Source: Marasmius tenuissimus (taxonomy: Eukaryota > Basidiomycota > Agaricomycetes > Agaricales > Marasmiaceae). From it: a DNA stretch of 64,000 nucleotides. The stretch's first letter is position 1; each line of letters opens with the position of its first letter. The notes under the pieces were generated by a model. The model saw nothing but the letters and a program-made list of their open reading frames with translations, ran no database searches and was not told the origin of the DNA. The position numbers and the translations under genes are program-made. Of this stretch, positions 12,039 to 22,826 are shown piece by piece. The DNA is taken from contig JAQOTA010000033.1 of NCBI GenBank assembly GCA_029532415.1, forward strand, positions 434,001-498,000. The letters run 5' to 3'.

Positions 12039-12043
12039 GATAG

Positions 12044-12315
12044 AGTATTCTTTTTGTACTTCCGGTCCAAAAATGAAGAATTCCTTCGACCACAAACTCG
12101 GCATACTGATTTTGCACGAAAATGTGGATGATTGGAGGGGATATCATGTCCTGATCGGGGGCGAAATGTGATCCAAATTTGGCCGCGCTTTTTGGCGTTT
12201 GACGCGTTATGTCACGCGTTTTGTCACACCCAAGATGCAGAGTCGAAGAGTAGGAAAGGAGAAAGGGGGTAAACTTCAATTTTATTTAAATTATAGACAT
12301 AGACTAGACACTTAC
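12044..12315. other. Short spacer, nothing recognised
   Basis: Moderately CpG-rich sequence between a solo LTR and an inverted-repeat element. No coding or repeat structure seen. Confidence 0.4.
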
Positions 12316-12700
12316 CGCGATTTCCAAATCTAATGGCTTCTGAAAAAAAAAAAATTTTGTTTCGAACGCTCCTGACTGTTTTCTGTGTGACGTCAGGGAC
12401 AAGGCCTGAGGCCTGAGGAATCGCCGCGGCACATGGGAGTCAATTCTCCGGCCAGAATGCCCTCTCACAGATGCTCGTTGCTTGTAACCCTTTGCCCTGC
12501 TCAAGCGCACGACATTTTACCTTCCATCATGTCCGACACAAGCCAAGACGGCGGTTGACCATGACAGCGAGTGATGGAAGAGAAGGAGCGAGGGCGAGTA
12601 GCAACACGCTGCAAATCTCATGTGCCAGGTGATGTCACAGAGAACGCTCAGGAGCGTTCAAAACAAATTTTTATATTTTTTTTTGGAAGCCATTGAATGC
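12316..12700. mobile_element. Inverted-repeat element (AATGGCTTCTG family), copy with a ~270-bp centre
   Basis: The left arm (12316-12370) reads CGCGATTTCC, AATGGCTTCTG, an A tract, then GAACGCTCCTGA. The right arm (12638-12700) reads the inverse: GAACGCTCAGGAGCGTTC, a T tract, then GGAAGCCATT. The same arms without a centre form the 113-bp palindrome at 56177-56289. No coding capacity was found between the arms. Class is unknown. Confidence 0.55.
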
Positions 12701-12881
12701 TTGCAGTGCAAGGATGTACCATGGCGGACAGATTTGGGGGTGGCTGTACAATTACATCAGCAATCAGGGAGAATTCTCGGTGCCCACCTCCATAAAATGT
12801 GTATAACACCTAGCAAATACACTCTAATCAAATCAAACCTTCACACTTGATTCATCTCCTCAATGGGTTCATGAAACATTC

Positions 12882-13349
12882 TGTCAAGAACAAGACCAGT
12901 GACTAGGAAAACCCCTCAGGCCACCAACAGGGTCAAGAGTGCAAAGGTAAGAGGATAGAATTGAGTAGGGCAAGTGTAAGATAGTACATGCTGGAAACAA
13001 GCACTATAAGATGAAGTTGTCAGACTGGGGAACTATCTAGAAGTGTCCATGATTATATATGACAGAACCAAGCTGTAGAGATATCCTGGGAACGAAGGTA
13101 AAACAAGAAATATGAAAGAACAAGTGATAATAATCAAGGGATACATGTGGAAACATTGTCATGATGGAAACCATATGGTATGCTGGGAAAACATCTGGAA
13201 ACAATGTGGAACACCAGGTAGTACCAGGTAATGATATGGAAGCCAGAATGCAATGGTGAGAACATGTAACCATGGGAAATAAAGAGAAAAACATGAGGAA
13301 AAGTACCCAGGGAGCAAGGGAAGGGAAAACAATGGGTGGATTCGTAACA
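12882..13349. repeat. Solo LTR with 5-bp target duplication CATTC
   Basis: The unit starts TGTCAAGAACAAG and ends GGATTCGTAACA. CATTC flanks it exactly (12877-12881 and 13350-13354). The same sequence recurs in inverted orientation at 38112-38582, so several paired open frames at the two loci are the same LTR read in various frames. It is inserted just downstream of a decayed spliced gene (13465-13888). Confidence 0.85.
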
Positions 13350-13464
13350 CATTCATTGTAGTTCATCTGGGGATACTTTGAATGGGTTTTGCTTGTCACC
13401 ATTGACAGTGACCCTTTTGTGATGAGTTTTGAATGGCTCCAACCGGAAGACACAACACACTTAC

Positions 13465-13888
13465 ATCTTGATATTCATGCCACCTGAGTTCTTTCTGGGT
13501 TCAATAGTGTGAACAGCAAACGAGACGTCCCCACACTGGCTCCAATTGTCACATATAATTGTTGAGAGTTGTGCATATATGAACATTTCCAAGAGCTCTT
13601 GGTTTCTGCAACAAAGAAGAGAATCAGAAATTGAACAACAAGAGAAAAGAGGCAAGCATACTTGATGATGTGATCTTCAGGAGGCTTGAATATTTGGTTC
13701 TCATTGATCTTGTTGGCCTCCTCCTTGTACAACTTCTTCTCATCTTCACTCAGGTTCCTGTACCTCTCTGAAATAACAGTGTGCCATACTGCAAGGTATT
13801 CACTGCTGTGTTTACCAGGAGCACAAGCTTTCACATCTCTCTTCACTTCCATCTTGAACTTCTTGCAGTACAAGGTTTGGGCAGTCAC
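13465..13888 (-). pseudogene. HMG-box-like protein gene relic, two exons visible
   Basis: The exon at 13888-13662 encodes a basic, helix-rich stretch (APGKHSSEYLAVWHTVISER, then NLSEDEKKLYKEEANKINE) with the spacing of tryptophan, proline-free helices and charged residues seen in HMG-box-like parts of proteins that accompany agaricomycete transposons. A clean 56-nt intron (13606-13661, gtatgc...ttgcag) joins it to 13605-13465, which encodes NQELLEMFIYAQLS and DNWSQCGDVSFAVHTIEP and ends at another gtaagt donor. The next piece (VTVNGDKQNPFKVSPDELQ) runs into a stop and then the solo LTR at 13349. The upstream start is not found. Probably a broken transposon companion gene; the HMG assignment is an inference from pattern only. 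Confidence 0.4.
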
Positions 13889-14525
13889 TGCTGTTGAACA
13901 TGATGGATATCATGTGATACATGTTGACATGTTGTTTACACATCACACTATTTATAGAGCCACACCTTGAGGAACTTGCACTCTCATGCAGGAAGTATCC
14001 ATGTAGCTATTGCTTCACAAATGACACTGTAGATAGTTACTACATATGTTATTGCATCAGGTATGATGCTCATAGTCCAAAGTGCGAGGCACAACAGAGA
14101 AAAACTTTTACTATGCTGGGTCAACAGGCTATGGGCCCTGTAGCAGTGGTTAAGTCAATGTTATGATTGGAGTAGCTAATATTTTCTGTGTGTTGCTACC
14201 ATCCTGGTGGACAACCTATAACCTACATGGGCTAAGGAAGTCTCTAGCAATGTCAAGGGTTGTCATTGACAATTGTTTGGTGTTGGGATCATGGTTTTTC
14301 ATCTCTTATATTCATGTTCTTGTACAAGTTGCATCTCACACGAACTCATATACATACTGTCTTGGCTTTGTCTTCTTCAGCATGGACCTATCCATTTTTA
14401 TGGCTCTGTCCCTCTGCTGACAACCCAGATTAGACTTTGGCTGTTCATTGCCATTGTCTGATACCAACAAAAGTCTAATGGTTGGCAGTCTTTGACTTTT
14501 TCTTTCACAGTAAGGGACCAGAGTG
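13889..14525. other. No supported gene
   Basis: CpG-poor spacer upstream of the HMG-like relic. It could contain unrecognised 5' exons on the minus strand. Confidence 0.3.
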
Positions 14526-14533
14526 TTCCATCT

Positions 14534-15137
14534 AGTGTTCCCAATGGCTCGGCTCAAACCGCAGCTCGAGCGGTTTGAAGCTGGACCGGGGTGGAGTTGC
14601 TCAGGGAAAATGGCTCACCAGGAGCCGATTTATGGGAGCAGCTCCAAGCCAGCTCCGAACCAGCTTAACTGGTTGGAGCCGCTGTAAAGTATTTTCAAGT
14701 TGTCCCTTATTGTTAAACATGGTATGGACTTTCTAAATAATTTTACAGACATTTGAGACCAGGTAGAATACAAAGACATTGAAATTTTAGCAAATACCAG
14801 CAGTGGATGGGCCCTGGTCTTGGCGTGGGAAAGATGACCCACCAGTGGGTCATCACGTGCGGGAATCTCTGTGTGGATGCCGCTTTTTGATGTACAGCAG
14901 CCTTCTAATGCCAAAGGCCTCTGTATAAAATAGCTAGAAGGGCTCTGTGTACCATAAATTAGGGTTTTATCTGTTTTGAAAGTTTTCTTTTTCTGTAGTA
15001 GCTCGAGCCGAGGTTTAGCTGCTCTGAGCAGTTCAAAGAGCCGAGCTGCTTTCCGTCAACGGCTCATGAAGCCACGGTCCGGTTTGAGCTGTGGCTCCCA
15101 AGCTGGAGTTGAGCCGAGTGGACTGTTGGCAACACTA
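14534..15137. mobile_element. hAT-type MITE with 8-bp target duplication
   Basis: The 604-bp unit starts TAGTGTTCCCAATGG and ends GTTGGCAACACTA, the same ends as the MITE at 9136-10523. The flanks are GTTCCATC (14526-14533) and GTTCCATT (15138-15145), 7 of 8 identical. Subterminal parts carry many GGCTC/GAGCC and AGCTGG/CCAGCT words. A solitary right-end-like sequence (GTTGGCAACACT) also occurs at 16806-16817. Confidence 0.8.
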
Positions 15138-15241
15138 GTTCCATTCTCCACCACTGGCTCCTTCTCATAATCACATGGACCCTCTGCCACATACTAAGTT
15201 GCCCAATATTCAATGTCAAAGATTCGCTGCCAGGTCATTTC

Positions 15242-15774
15242 TCAAGCAAGTTTGATGGATTCCTCAAAGTTAGAGCCAGTCAGGGTTTGGAGGATTTGGT
15301 CCTTAATTGCCTGCATCTTCTTTACTTTGGCAAGAACCAAGGAAAACAGACCATTCTTTTTGTGCCCTGCAATCAAACCCGTCCGCTGCCACAAGTGCCA
15401 TGAATACCTTGGAAATGTCAAGAAGGAGAAACAAAACTTACCCTGCAAATGTTGAAGAGATCAGGCTGGCTTACTGGGAACTGACTATAGGTCCACTCAG
15501 AAAGGTCCCTAACTGCCTGGATGTGATTCAAACAATGATAATGCTGCAAGCTACAATCCTCACAATTTGGAGTAAAAATCTTGCCATCCTTGTCAAGTGC
15601 TGTAACACACTTCCTTCATGCCAAGAAGCAATGATCGCATTAGTTGCTCTAAAAAACCTCTCAGCTTCGGATAAGTTAATGATAAGAATGGGAAAACAAA
15701 TCACTTCCCTGTTTAAGCTCCTGTTCCCAAAGGATCTTTGCCCTATCCGCCATCACACCATTATACACGGCTGA
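15242..15774 (-). pseudogene. Decayed cysteine-containing protein gene, function unknown
   Basis: On the minus strand three reading frames take turns: ADRAKILWEQELKQGSD, then AERFFRATNAIIASWHEG, then TPNCEDCSLQHYHCLNHIQA and VSQPDLFNICR. After a short intron (gtaagtttt... to ...ttgcag) the frame continues as GHKKNGLFSLVLAKVKKMQA to a stop near 15242. The chain is coherent in sense but needs two frameshifts, so the gene is broken. The C-x2-C...H...C...H pattern hints at a metal-binding module. No family is recognised. Confidence 0.35.
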
Positions 15775-16861
15775 AACCACTTCCAAAGCTCTCTCCAATA
15801 ACTGGCTGGTGAAGGGAGAAGACAAAACACACCTGTTTCAAAATTGTGATAATAGTGACAGTGTTCAACCAGATATACACTGTAGTTACTAGTGTGGCGT
15901 GATCAATAGGTCTGAGAAGAGACCTACACAACATTCAACCAGATATCCACTAGTGACTGCAGTGTGCACAAAAAGTGGGTCCGAGAAGAAATCTACACAG
16001 CATTTAACCAGATATACACTGTATTAGGAATATACTATACAATTCTCTAATACCATTAAGTGCATACACAATACATAGAAGAGCACACATTAGTCTTTCT
16101 CCTTCAGTCTTGAGCCCTGGTCACCTGTTGATACATACTATGACCATCCAATGATCCAGAAAGTGAGAAGAGTCAAGAAACCAGGAAACTGTTTGAGCTT
16201 TTGAGGCTCTATAATTGATGGTTCCTTCATCCATTGGGTTCCGGGATGGGGTTGGGCAGCTGGGCTACACTGCACACAGTATATCAAATTGAGCAATGAG
16301 GGTAAATTGGGACAGTGAAAAGTGAAGCAGTATTGTGATAAGTCATAATTCAACATTATTTGAAGAGACTAAGCTTTGAGGAGGGGCACCTGTAGCCAAG
16401 AGGTTCTTGGGATGAGTTCAGGACTCAGACCAGTCACTGTAGATGCCAAGGATAAATATTCTATACAGGCACTATTTTCGGGACTCAAGAACTGTTGTGA
16501 TGTAGAGTCTAGATATCCAACTCCCAAGTCCCAACCTTGATAGGAGTAGCCTGTCATAGTTTGACATAGAGGGATGGGTCCTTGTCAATCCAAGGTTTGT
16601 TCAGGATGGGACTTCAAAGTTCAGACATGTTCCAGTCGAGTGAATCCCAAAACCCTTAGTCAGTGAGTGCCTAGCATGGCTTTGGAGTTCATAGGGAAGT
16701 TCTAATAACTCTACACATGCCTAGAGTGATTTATTGGGGCTGTAGGACATTTTTCTATGAAGGATTTTTTTGGCTTGAGCAGCTCAAGAGCTGAGACAAA
16801 ATGACTGTTGGCAACACTGGTGAGGGTTTGTTGGGCCTGATATATCAGGTATATCAGACTT
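15775..16861. other. Repeat remnant, no supported gene
   Basis: A short sequence around CAACCAGATATACACT recurs three times (about 15868, 15936 and 16006) with GTCYGAGAAGARAYCTACAC words between, so a small degenerate tandem repeat lies at 15865-16025. A MITE right end lies at 16806-16817. No coding signature. Confidence 0.4.
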
Positions 16862-16863
16862 TA

Positions 16864-17182
16864 CAGCCCTTTGCGAAAAGGTTGGCACAACCTCAAGGGG
16901 TGTAAGATATAGAAAAATAAATGTGCCTACCTAGTCCCTCACTCAATATAGAGGTTGCCCGTTCAATACAAGCTGCTCCCTCGTTCTTCTTCCCTCCATC
17001 CTCTGTCCCCTCTTCTCCATCCCCTCTGCTCTGTCCCTTCAGACCATACAGTCCATATTATCTGTATTCTCAGGCTCCCTCGTGACTTGACGTGTGTTGT
17101 GCTCACTGCCGTGCTCACTTGTTCATTGTTCTCCACATCGACAAGGCATCCTCTTTCTCTTCCTCACATTTATTCTCTATGG
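16864..17182 (+). repeat. Left long terminal inverted repeat with transposase start at its inner edge
   Basis: It is matched in reverse by 18489-18818, with small indels in the CTCC/TCCC-rich part. It ends in ATGG at 17179-17182, which is the candidate transposase start codon. The repeat must therefore contain the promoter and 5' leader. Confidence 0.8.
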
Positions 17183-18057
17183 CCTATCAAAAGATTAGTG
17201 CTGATGTCAAACTCGCCTGTTCAATCAGGGCCACCTACCTTTGCATGTCATTCTGGATGTCGTTGGCTTCTCCAGGAGGACATTTTACCGCATACGCTGT
17301 TACTGGAAGATATATGGAGATGTTGTAAAACCTAAAGACCCATCATTCAAGAAAGGAAGACAGAGGCTGCTGATCAAGGAGGATGTCGATTACCTGCTCG
17401 AACTGGTTGAATTCCGTCCCAACTACTTCCTCGATGAGCTTCTTCAGCTCACCATTCGCAATCACTTCATCTCAGTTCACTTTGTGACAATTCTTCGTAC
17501 TCTAGAACATTGCGAACTCTCCACAAAGCGCCTCAAGGTCATTGCTCAAGAACATAACGAACCCCTGCGTAGTGATTTCATGCGAGAGATGGCAGATTAC
17601 AATTCTTGGCAGCTTGGAATCATTGACAAGACATCAAGGAACGACAAAACCGTTGCTTGGCGGTATGGATGGTCACAAAGGGGCAGAAGGGCTATGATGA
17701 AGAAGAAATTTAGACGTGGCTGCGGGCTTACAGCAACCGGTCTACTCACAGTGGAGGGAATGAAAGCAGCCACAGTTGTCGAAGGCTCGATGGACCGAGA
17801 GTTATTCTTGGAATGGCTCGAGAACGAGATTGTATGTTGTATCTTGAGTGCCTATCACCTATTCCTCACTGACCTTTCTCAGCTACCATTGTGCTCGCCA
17901 TTTCCTGGTCCTCTCAGTGTGCTTGTCATGGATAATGCAAAGATTCACCATGGCGAAGAAATCCTACAGCTATGTGAGGATGCAGGTGCAGTCGAATAGT
18001 GTCTAGTACTGCTGCTGTACTTACTCACAGTCCGTCCACAGGTGTCAAGCTCATCTA
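17179..18057 (+). pseudogene. DDE transposase, IS630/Tc1 type, frameshifted and truncated
   Basis: The start MAYQKISADVKLA (17179) is followed by a one-base frame change, after which LFNQGHLPLHVILDVVGF and SRRTFYRI give a helix-turn-helix, then VDYLLELVEFRPNYFLDEL. The catalytic part shows the first acidic site in LGIIDKTSRND, the RYGWSQRGRRA block, and the second in LVMDNAKIHHGEE. Two introns fit well: 17832-17882 (51 nt) and 17986-18041 (56 nt), the second restoring GVKLIYL. In this superfamily the next motif is a proline-tyrosine-serine stretch carrying the third acidic residue; here the frame runs instead into unrelated sequence at about 18057. The enzyme should be inactive. It would normally cut and paste the element at TA sites in the nucleus. 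Confidence 0.8.
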
Positions 18058-18492
18058 CCTATGCGGGTTTGGAACTCATCCAATGTAAGGTCACTCTCTG
18101 CTGAGAAGAAGTCGGTGTACAGCGGAGTTTTTTTTGCAGTAGTCATTTGGGACTTCGGGTAGATATTGAAGCTGTATGTGATGGACTCTGGGCTAGGTTT
18201 TGGAAGGTTAACACATGAAAAAAATGTTAGAAGTAAGTGGTACTGAGAACTCGCCTGCTGGAGACGAATCTCGCTTGTTGGGTGGATGCCCTCTTTTTTT
18301 TGGTACAGTAGCCTCAGTAACTTCGAGGTCGCCATCTGCAGCCTCTTCCTGCTCATTTCCGTCGTCATCTAAGCTCTCTGAGCTATTATCCTTGTTACAA
18401 TTTTGTTCATCATCTGATAAGGTGTTGAGAGGAGATTCAGCCTCATCAGAGGCATCTGATGCTGATTTCTGGTGCTTGGAGGTTCGTCCCAT
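18056..18492 (-). pseudogene. Second gene of the Tc1-like element, AT-hook-like protein, truncated
   Basis: The start codon is at 18492, at the inner edge of the right inverted repeat. The protein opens MGRTSKHQKSASDASDEA, passes through an acidic serine-rich stretch, then a basic VPKKRGHPPNKRD that resembles an AT-hook. A small intron follows near 18245-18190 (branch-like CTAAC and TTAAC, acceptor CCTAG), and the frame continues SITYSFNIYPKSQ, TPLYTDFFSAESDLTLDEFQ to a stop at about 18056, where the deletion junction lies. It is probably a DNA-binding partner of the transposase; that role is inferred from its position and basic motif. Confidence 0.5.
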
Positions 18493-18818
18493 AGAGAATA
18501 AATATAGTGAGGAAGAGAAAGAGGGCGCCTTGTTGATGTGGAGAACGATGAACAAGTGAGCACAGCAGTGAGCACGACGCACATCAAGTCACGAGGGAGC
18601 CTGAGAATACAGATAATACGGACCGTATGGTCTGAAGGGACAGAGCGGAGGGGATGGAGTGGAGGGGACAGAGGGAGGGAGGATGGAGGGAGGACGAACG
18701 AGGGAGCAGCTTGTATTGAGCAGGAAACCTCTATATTGAGTGGGGGACTAGGTAGGTACATTTATTTTTCTATATCTTACACCCCTTGAGGTTGTGCCAA
18801 CCTTTTCGCAAAGGACTG
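18489..18818 (-). repeat. Right long terminal inverted repeat with second-gene start at its inner edge
   Basis: Reverse match of 16864-17182. Its inner end (CCAT at 18489-18492 on the plus strand) supplies the start codon of the minus-strand gene. Local differences include an extra TATA in TATTTATTCTCTATGG and a CATCCTC/GCGCCCTC change. Confidence 0.8.
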
Positions 18819-18820
18819 TA

Positions 18821-19859
18821 ACATAGCATGAGACTTTAGGAGTCAACAATGACAGTGCTCTTGGGAGACTATTCTCCTCGTGATTTAGTATATGACAATA
18901 ATTGTGCTGTCTAATCTCAGAAGTGGTGTTGCAAGTTCATCTCACTGTTGGCCCCCCAGTAACAGTATCAATGACTGAAGCAGATGCACGCATTCAGGGT
19001 TCTGACACCTGTGACCTGGATAGTATTGCAATGCAATGCACAGCAACGTCATTTGTTGATCATTGTCAAGAGGCCGATTCCACTCTTATTCCATTAAGTA
19101 GGGACCGCTTAGGGCCTGTTCGGTACGTGGGTCAGGGCTGGGGCTGACAGGGGACCACCCACCAAAATATGGACCGCAGGTTCAGTTTTGGAGCCTCTGG
19201 TTGACCAAAGGTCCATATTTTGGCAGAGTGGGCCAGACCCCAGGCCATGACCTGAACAGGTAGGCTCAACTAAGCAACCCTCCCATGCTTCAGCAAGCTC
19301 AGTCATGGGAGAGGCTTATATCAAAGTAGGACATTTTGCATGCAATTGTAGAGTGACTTTGACCATCTCTGGAACTACAACACTTTGTCAGGGAGCTGAA
19401 CTTCATAGAGAGAAAATGCACTTGTTGACAAGGAGAACATGATCCCAATTTTTCTCCCTCTTCCTTTGCTTTTGTGTGCCACTCAACATCATGCAAACTG
19501 AGCCGTGGTTTACTGACAAGTCTTTGTAGATCAAAACGCAGAGTGCGTATAGATTCTATTACAAATCTTGAAATGAAATTTCACTTTGCAAATGTGCAAA
19601 TACCTAGATTTTTGCCAACATTTCCACAAGACCCTCCCACGGCCTGGCAGCCTGGAGGTCTTGAATCGAGACTTCCCAAACAGGCCCAAAGTTTAGAGAT
19701 TGAATGATGACTGTTTTTGGGAGATTGCATGGCGCAATGCGGGAAGGGTCTCATTGCTGTATAAATGATTGTTTATGTCTGAAGAACTACTTCCCCACCC
19801 CCTTCCTGACCTAGTTGGCCTGTATCGCATCCATGAGGTGTCTTTCCCAAAAGTCATAC
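18821..19859. other. Spacer with a possible 576-bp inverted-end element
   Basis: A unit at about 19112-19687 begins GGGCCTGTTCGG and ends CCAAACAGGCCC, an inverted pair typical in form for small DNA elements. Its flanks do not give a convincing target duplication. There is no coding signature in this stretch. Confidence 0.35.
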
Positions 19860-20149
19860 TAGTGTCCAGTCCGGGTTGGGTCCGGGAGAATTTTTTCTCA
19901 CCCGACCCGGGTCCGGAAATCCACCTGACCTGGATTGCCGGGTGACTGGGACCACGGGGTGTTGATGGGTACCCGGGGGTGCCAGGTGTTCCTCACCAAG
20001 TCACTGTACAAAGTCAAAGATAAGTCAAGGCAACTTTATTTATGTGTCTAAGTTATAGTTATAGAGGCATCACAACTGGTTGCAAGCATTTATGAGACTG
20101 TTGAAGTCATGACATATCATATAAGTAGTAGTTGCTATACAACCAGTCA

Positions 20150-22496
20150 GAGAACCTCATACTCAACATTGTTGTTGAGCTCAACCAACGCTGGCAAGCT
20201 TGAGGTGACCTTCTTCTTTCCTTTCTCCAACTGTGGCTCACCCTCAATTGTTTGACATGCAATAGCCTCCATGTCCCCATCACTGAATAAATCTTGATGA
20301 GACCAATCCCCAAAACACATCAACGCGTGAGCCGAGGCAGCACGAAGACGGTTCCAGAGATGGCTGATGAGAATGTGGCCTCTGCTGAATACCCTTTCAA
20401 CTGATATGGAGGTGGCTAGAGAAAGCAGATGAGATAGTAGTAATCAGTTAAGAGGATAGTACATGCCTGGTTGTGAGTGGAAGTCAGTAGCCATAACACT
20501 CAACCAAGGGAATCTCTGACTGCCCTCTGTCCTCCACCACTCCAGCGGGGTCGAGGTTTTGATCAGGGCTTCCAAAAGATACGCCGACAGTTCATCAGTT
20601 GTCTGGTGATGTTTCCCAGCTGCCTGAAAGTGTTGTTGCAGCACCATATCCAAGAAGCTCTTCTCCTTTGGGACCTAGTAAGTATTGGTCGGTGGGTCAC
20701 AGCTTGGTCAGGGATAGAGGATTATAAGACTCACATTGCTTGATGAGGTTCCATTACCTTTGTCTTCATCTACAAGTGCCAATTTCTCATGTCAATTATG
20801 CCAGAGACTGCGGCAGTTGTCAACAGCCGTGTCAATCACGTTGTCTTTCCAGCCTGCACTGCAGAAGTAGGCAGTCTTGAACAAAGGATGTAGGACTATA
20901 GAAATGGTTGGAATGAGGTATAGAAATCAAAAGAGGATAAAATATACATACTCATTGAGGTTGAATGGGCAATAGAGTTGTCTGTGAGGGCATAATACTT
21001 ATTCAAGGTGCATTTGCCAAAAGACAAGGCTGCTTTTATTGCTGGTGAGATCTCCTCATCTTCGACTGCCCCACTCATGAAAATCTGGTCAAAGCCATCC
21101 ATGACGGGGATGACCGTTGCCAGACTAGGGACGGAAGACAAGAAGGATAGAGTGACCTCCTTCAAAGGCTGAAAATATCATTAGACATCTGAACCAAACC
21201 AAAACAGGAATAGACTTCACCTTCAACACATGCGCTAGCTGCTCCAGCGTCTGCCATTCCTCTGCCGACAACTCAAATGCGCAAACACCATTGCTGGCCT
21301 TCTCTGTGAAGTGTGTTATCAGATCATTGTACTCAAGGAATGCAACAATCATGTCATATGTTGAGTTCCAGCATGTGGCTATGTTGCGAGGCAGGGTCTT
21401 TTCCGGAAGTCCAGCCTCTTCAACAGCTGCACGCCAGCTGGGAAGCAAGATGGTTGGCGAGTTCATGATCTTGAAGGAAAGTTGTCAAGCCTGGATGATT
21501 ATGGGAAGTCAGCTTTAAAAACCCTCATAGCCTTCAGGGTCTTACCTTCAGCAATGCCCTTTTCACAGGTAATAAGTCGAGCTGCCATTGTTCCTGCTCT
21601 TCTTCACTCATCTTCAGGGTGGGATCCCACTCGAAAGGTTCTTCTTTGTCAATTGGCCCGTTTGCCTGTGCCATGTCCATTACCAGAGCCTGATAGTTCT
21701 CAACATCAAGTCCGTATAGTAGGTCATCACTCAAGTCATCTGATCCAGAGCATTGCCGGACATGGAACTGTTGTAGAGTGCTCTTGGCCATAAGGTTGAT
21801 AGTGTGGGCAAAGCATTGAATATGACCGTGTTTGATCTTGAAGTCTGAAAGGAGAACCTCAAGTTCTGCGAGGAAGGTATCGTTGCTACTGGCATTGTTG
21901 CAGGTAATAAATCCGACCTATTAAGTAGAAGTCAGCATGAGAGGACGTTGATCACAGGGCTCCGACTTCACCTTATCTTTAGTGCCCCATTCTTTGAGCA
22001 TATGCACAAAAGTGTCAGCCATATTCCTCCCCGAGTGCAACTTAGGGAGAGAGATGAAGTCAATCAGGTATGTGATGGGTGCCTTGTTTCGAACATAGGT
22101 AACTGTGACACCCGTCCAGGGCCAGTGATTTGGGGCTGTCCAGCAGTGGACTGCAAACAAGAACTACCCATGGTGAGCCTGACAATGGAGTGAGAACCAT
22201 GAGTGAGAAATAGTAGACAAAAGACAAACTTGAAGCTCCTCAGCAAGTTGCTCATGGTGGCCCTCAAACATAGCCTTTACTTTGGACACCACTGTAGTGG
22301 GATGAGTACATAGTGGTGAGGGCAGCCTGTCTTCATGAGCCATTTGAAACCACGGTCTGCAGCAATCTGGAATGGACAAGCACACCCCGAAACCCATCAC
22401 GCAAATTCCATGCTGCGGGACACTAACTATTGACTGGCTGGCAACAATGAAATGAAACACCGAGTCTGAATTTTGTCCAGCACTGTCAATGAATAC
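20150..22496 (-). pseudogene. hAT transposase, catalytic and C-terminal part
   Basis: Reading down the minus strand from the gypsy insertion: a PFQIAADRGFKWLMKTG block near 22380, HPTTVVSKVKAMFEGHHEQL near 22280, VHCWTAPNHWPWTGVTVTYV near 22150, LPKLHSGRNMADTFVHMLKE near 22030, LEVLLSDFKIKHGHIQCFAH near 21830, LPRNIATCWNSTYDMIVAFL near 21380, and the dimerisation segment SISVERVFSRGHILISHLWN near 20420-20360. This order and these motifs identify the hAT superfamily with its C-terminal dimerisation domain. Damage includes an in-frame TGA just before WVSGCACPFQ, where a CGA codon would be expected, and a one-base shift after PHHYV. The gene is therefore inactive even apart from the insertion. 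Confidence 0.75.
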
Positions 22497-22826
22497 TGTG
22501 GCGATGCGGTCGTTCCCACATGCGTATCACGCCACCATGACCGTGTTTCGATGTTTAGGGTTTCCCGTTTTGTTTCATCTTTATTTACTTTACTTCTTTA
22601 TTATCCTTTGCGTTTCAGCTAGATAGATGACATTTTATATAGCTACATACAGGAGTAGCATGATAGTTTAGTTTCTTGCTTCCTTTCCCCCACTTTCTAT
22701 CTATCTTTCCAATACATTCCCCTTCTCTCCTTGCTCTCTCAGTCCGACTGTCCGCTCTCCTCAAGCCGTATTGAACTCGGACGTCTCTTGATAGTGTCTA
22801 CGCATAGACCGAAGGAGGCATCCACA
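22497..22826 (+). repeat. 5' LTR of the gypsy element
   Basis: 330 bp. It differs from the right LTR at nine positions, all transitions, with no indel. Contains TTTATATAGC near 22634, a possible TATA element. Confidence 0.9.

Larger units (their letters stand above)
16864..18818. mobile_element. Tc1/mariner (IS630-type) transposon with long inverted repeats, internally deleted
   Basis: The 1955-bp element is bordered by TA on both sides (16862-16863 and 18819-18820). Its ends read CAGCCCTTTGCGAAAAGG and, inverted, CAGTCCTTTGCGAAAAGG. The match continues through about 320-330 bp at each end. Inside are a DDE-type transposase on the plus strand and a second gene on the minus strand, converging on a junction near 18057 where both are cut short. 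CpG content is higher than in the surrounding repeats, suggesting a fairly recent arrival. Confidence 0.85.

Noticed and set aside
11528..12043. Long open frame of 171 codons
   Set aside because: It coincides with a solo LTR with exact ends and target duplication and shows no protein signature.
13037..13453. Open frames rich in F, P, H and S, and the similar frames at 38059-38427
   Set aside because: Both are the same solo LTR read in opposite orientation; similarity is DNA-level repetition, not a conserved protein.
15307..15774. 155-codon plus-strand frame
   Set aside because: The opposite strand has a coherent, spliced, cysteine-containing chain; the plus frame has no recognisable feature.
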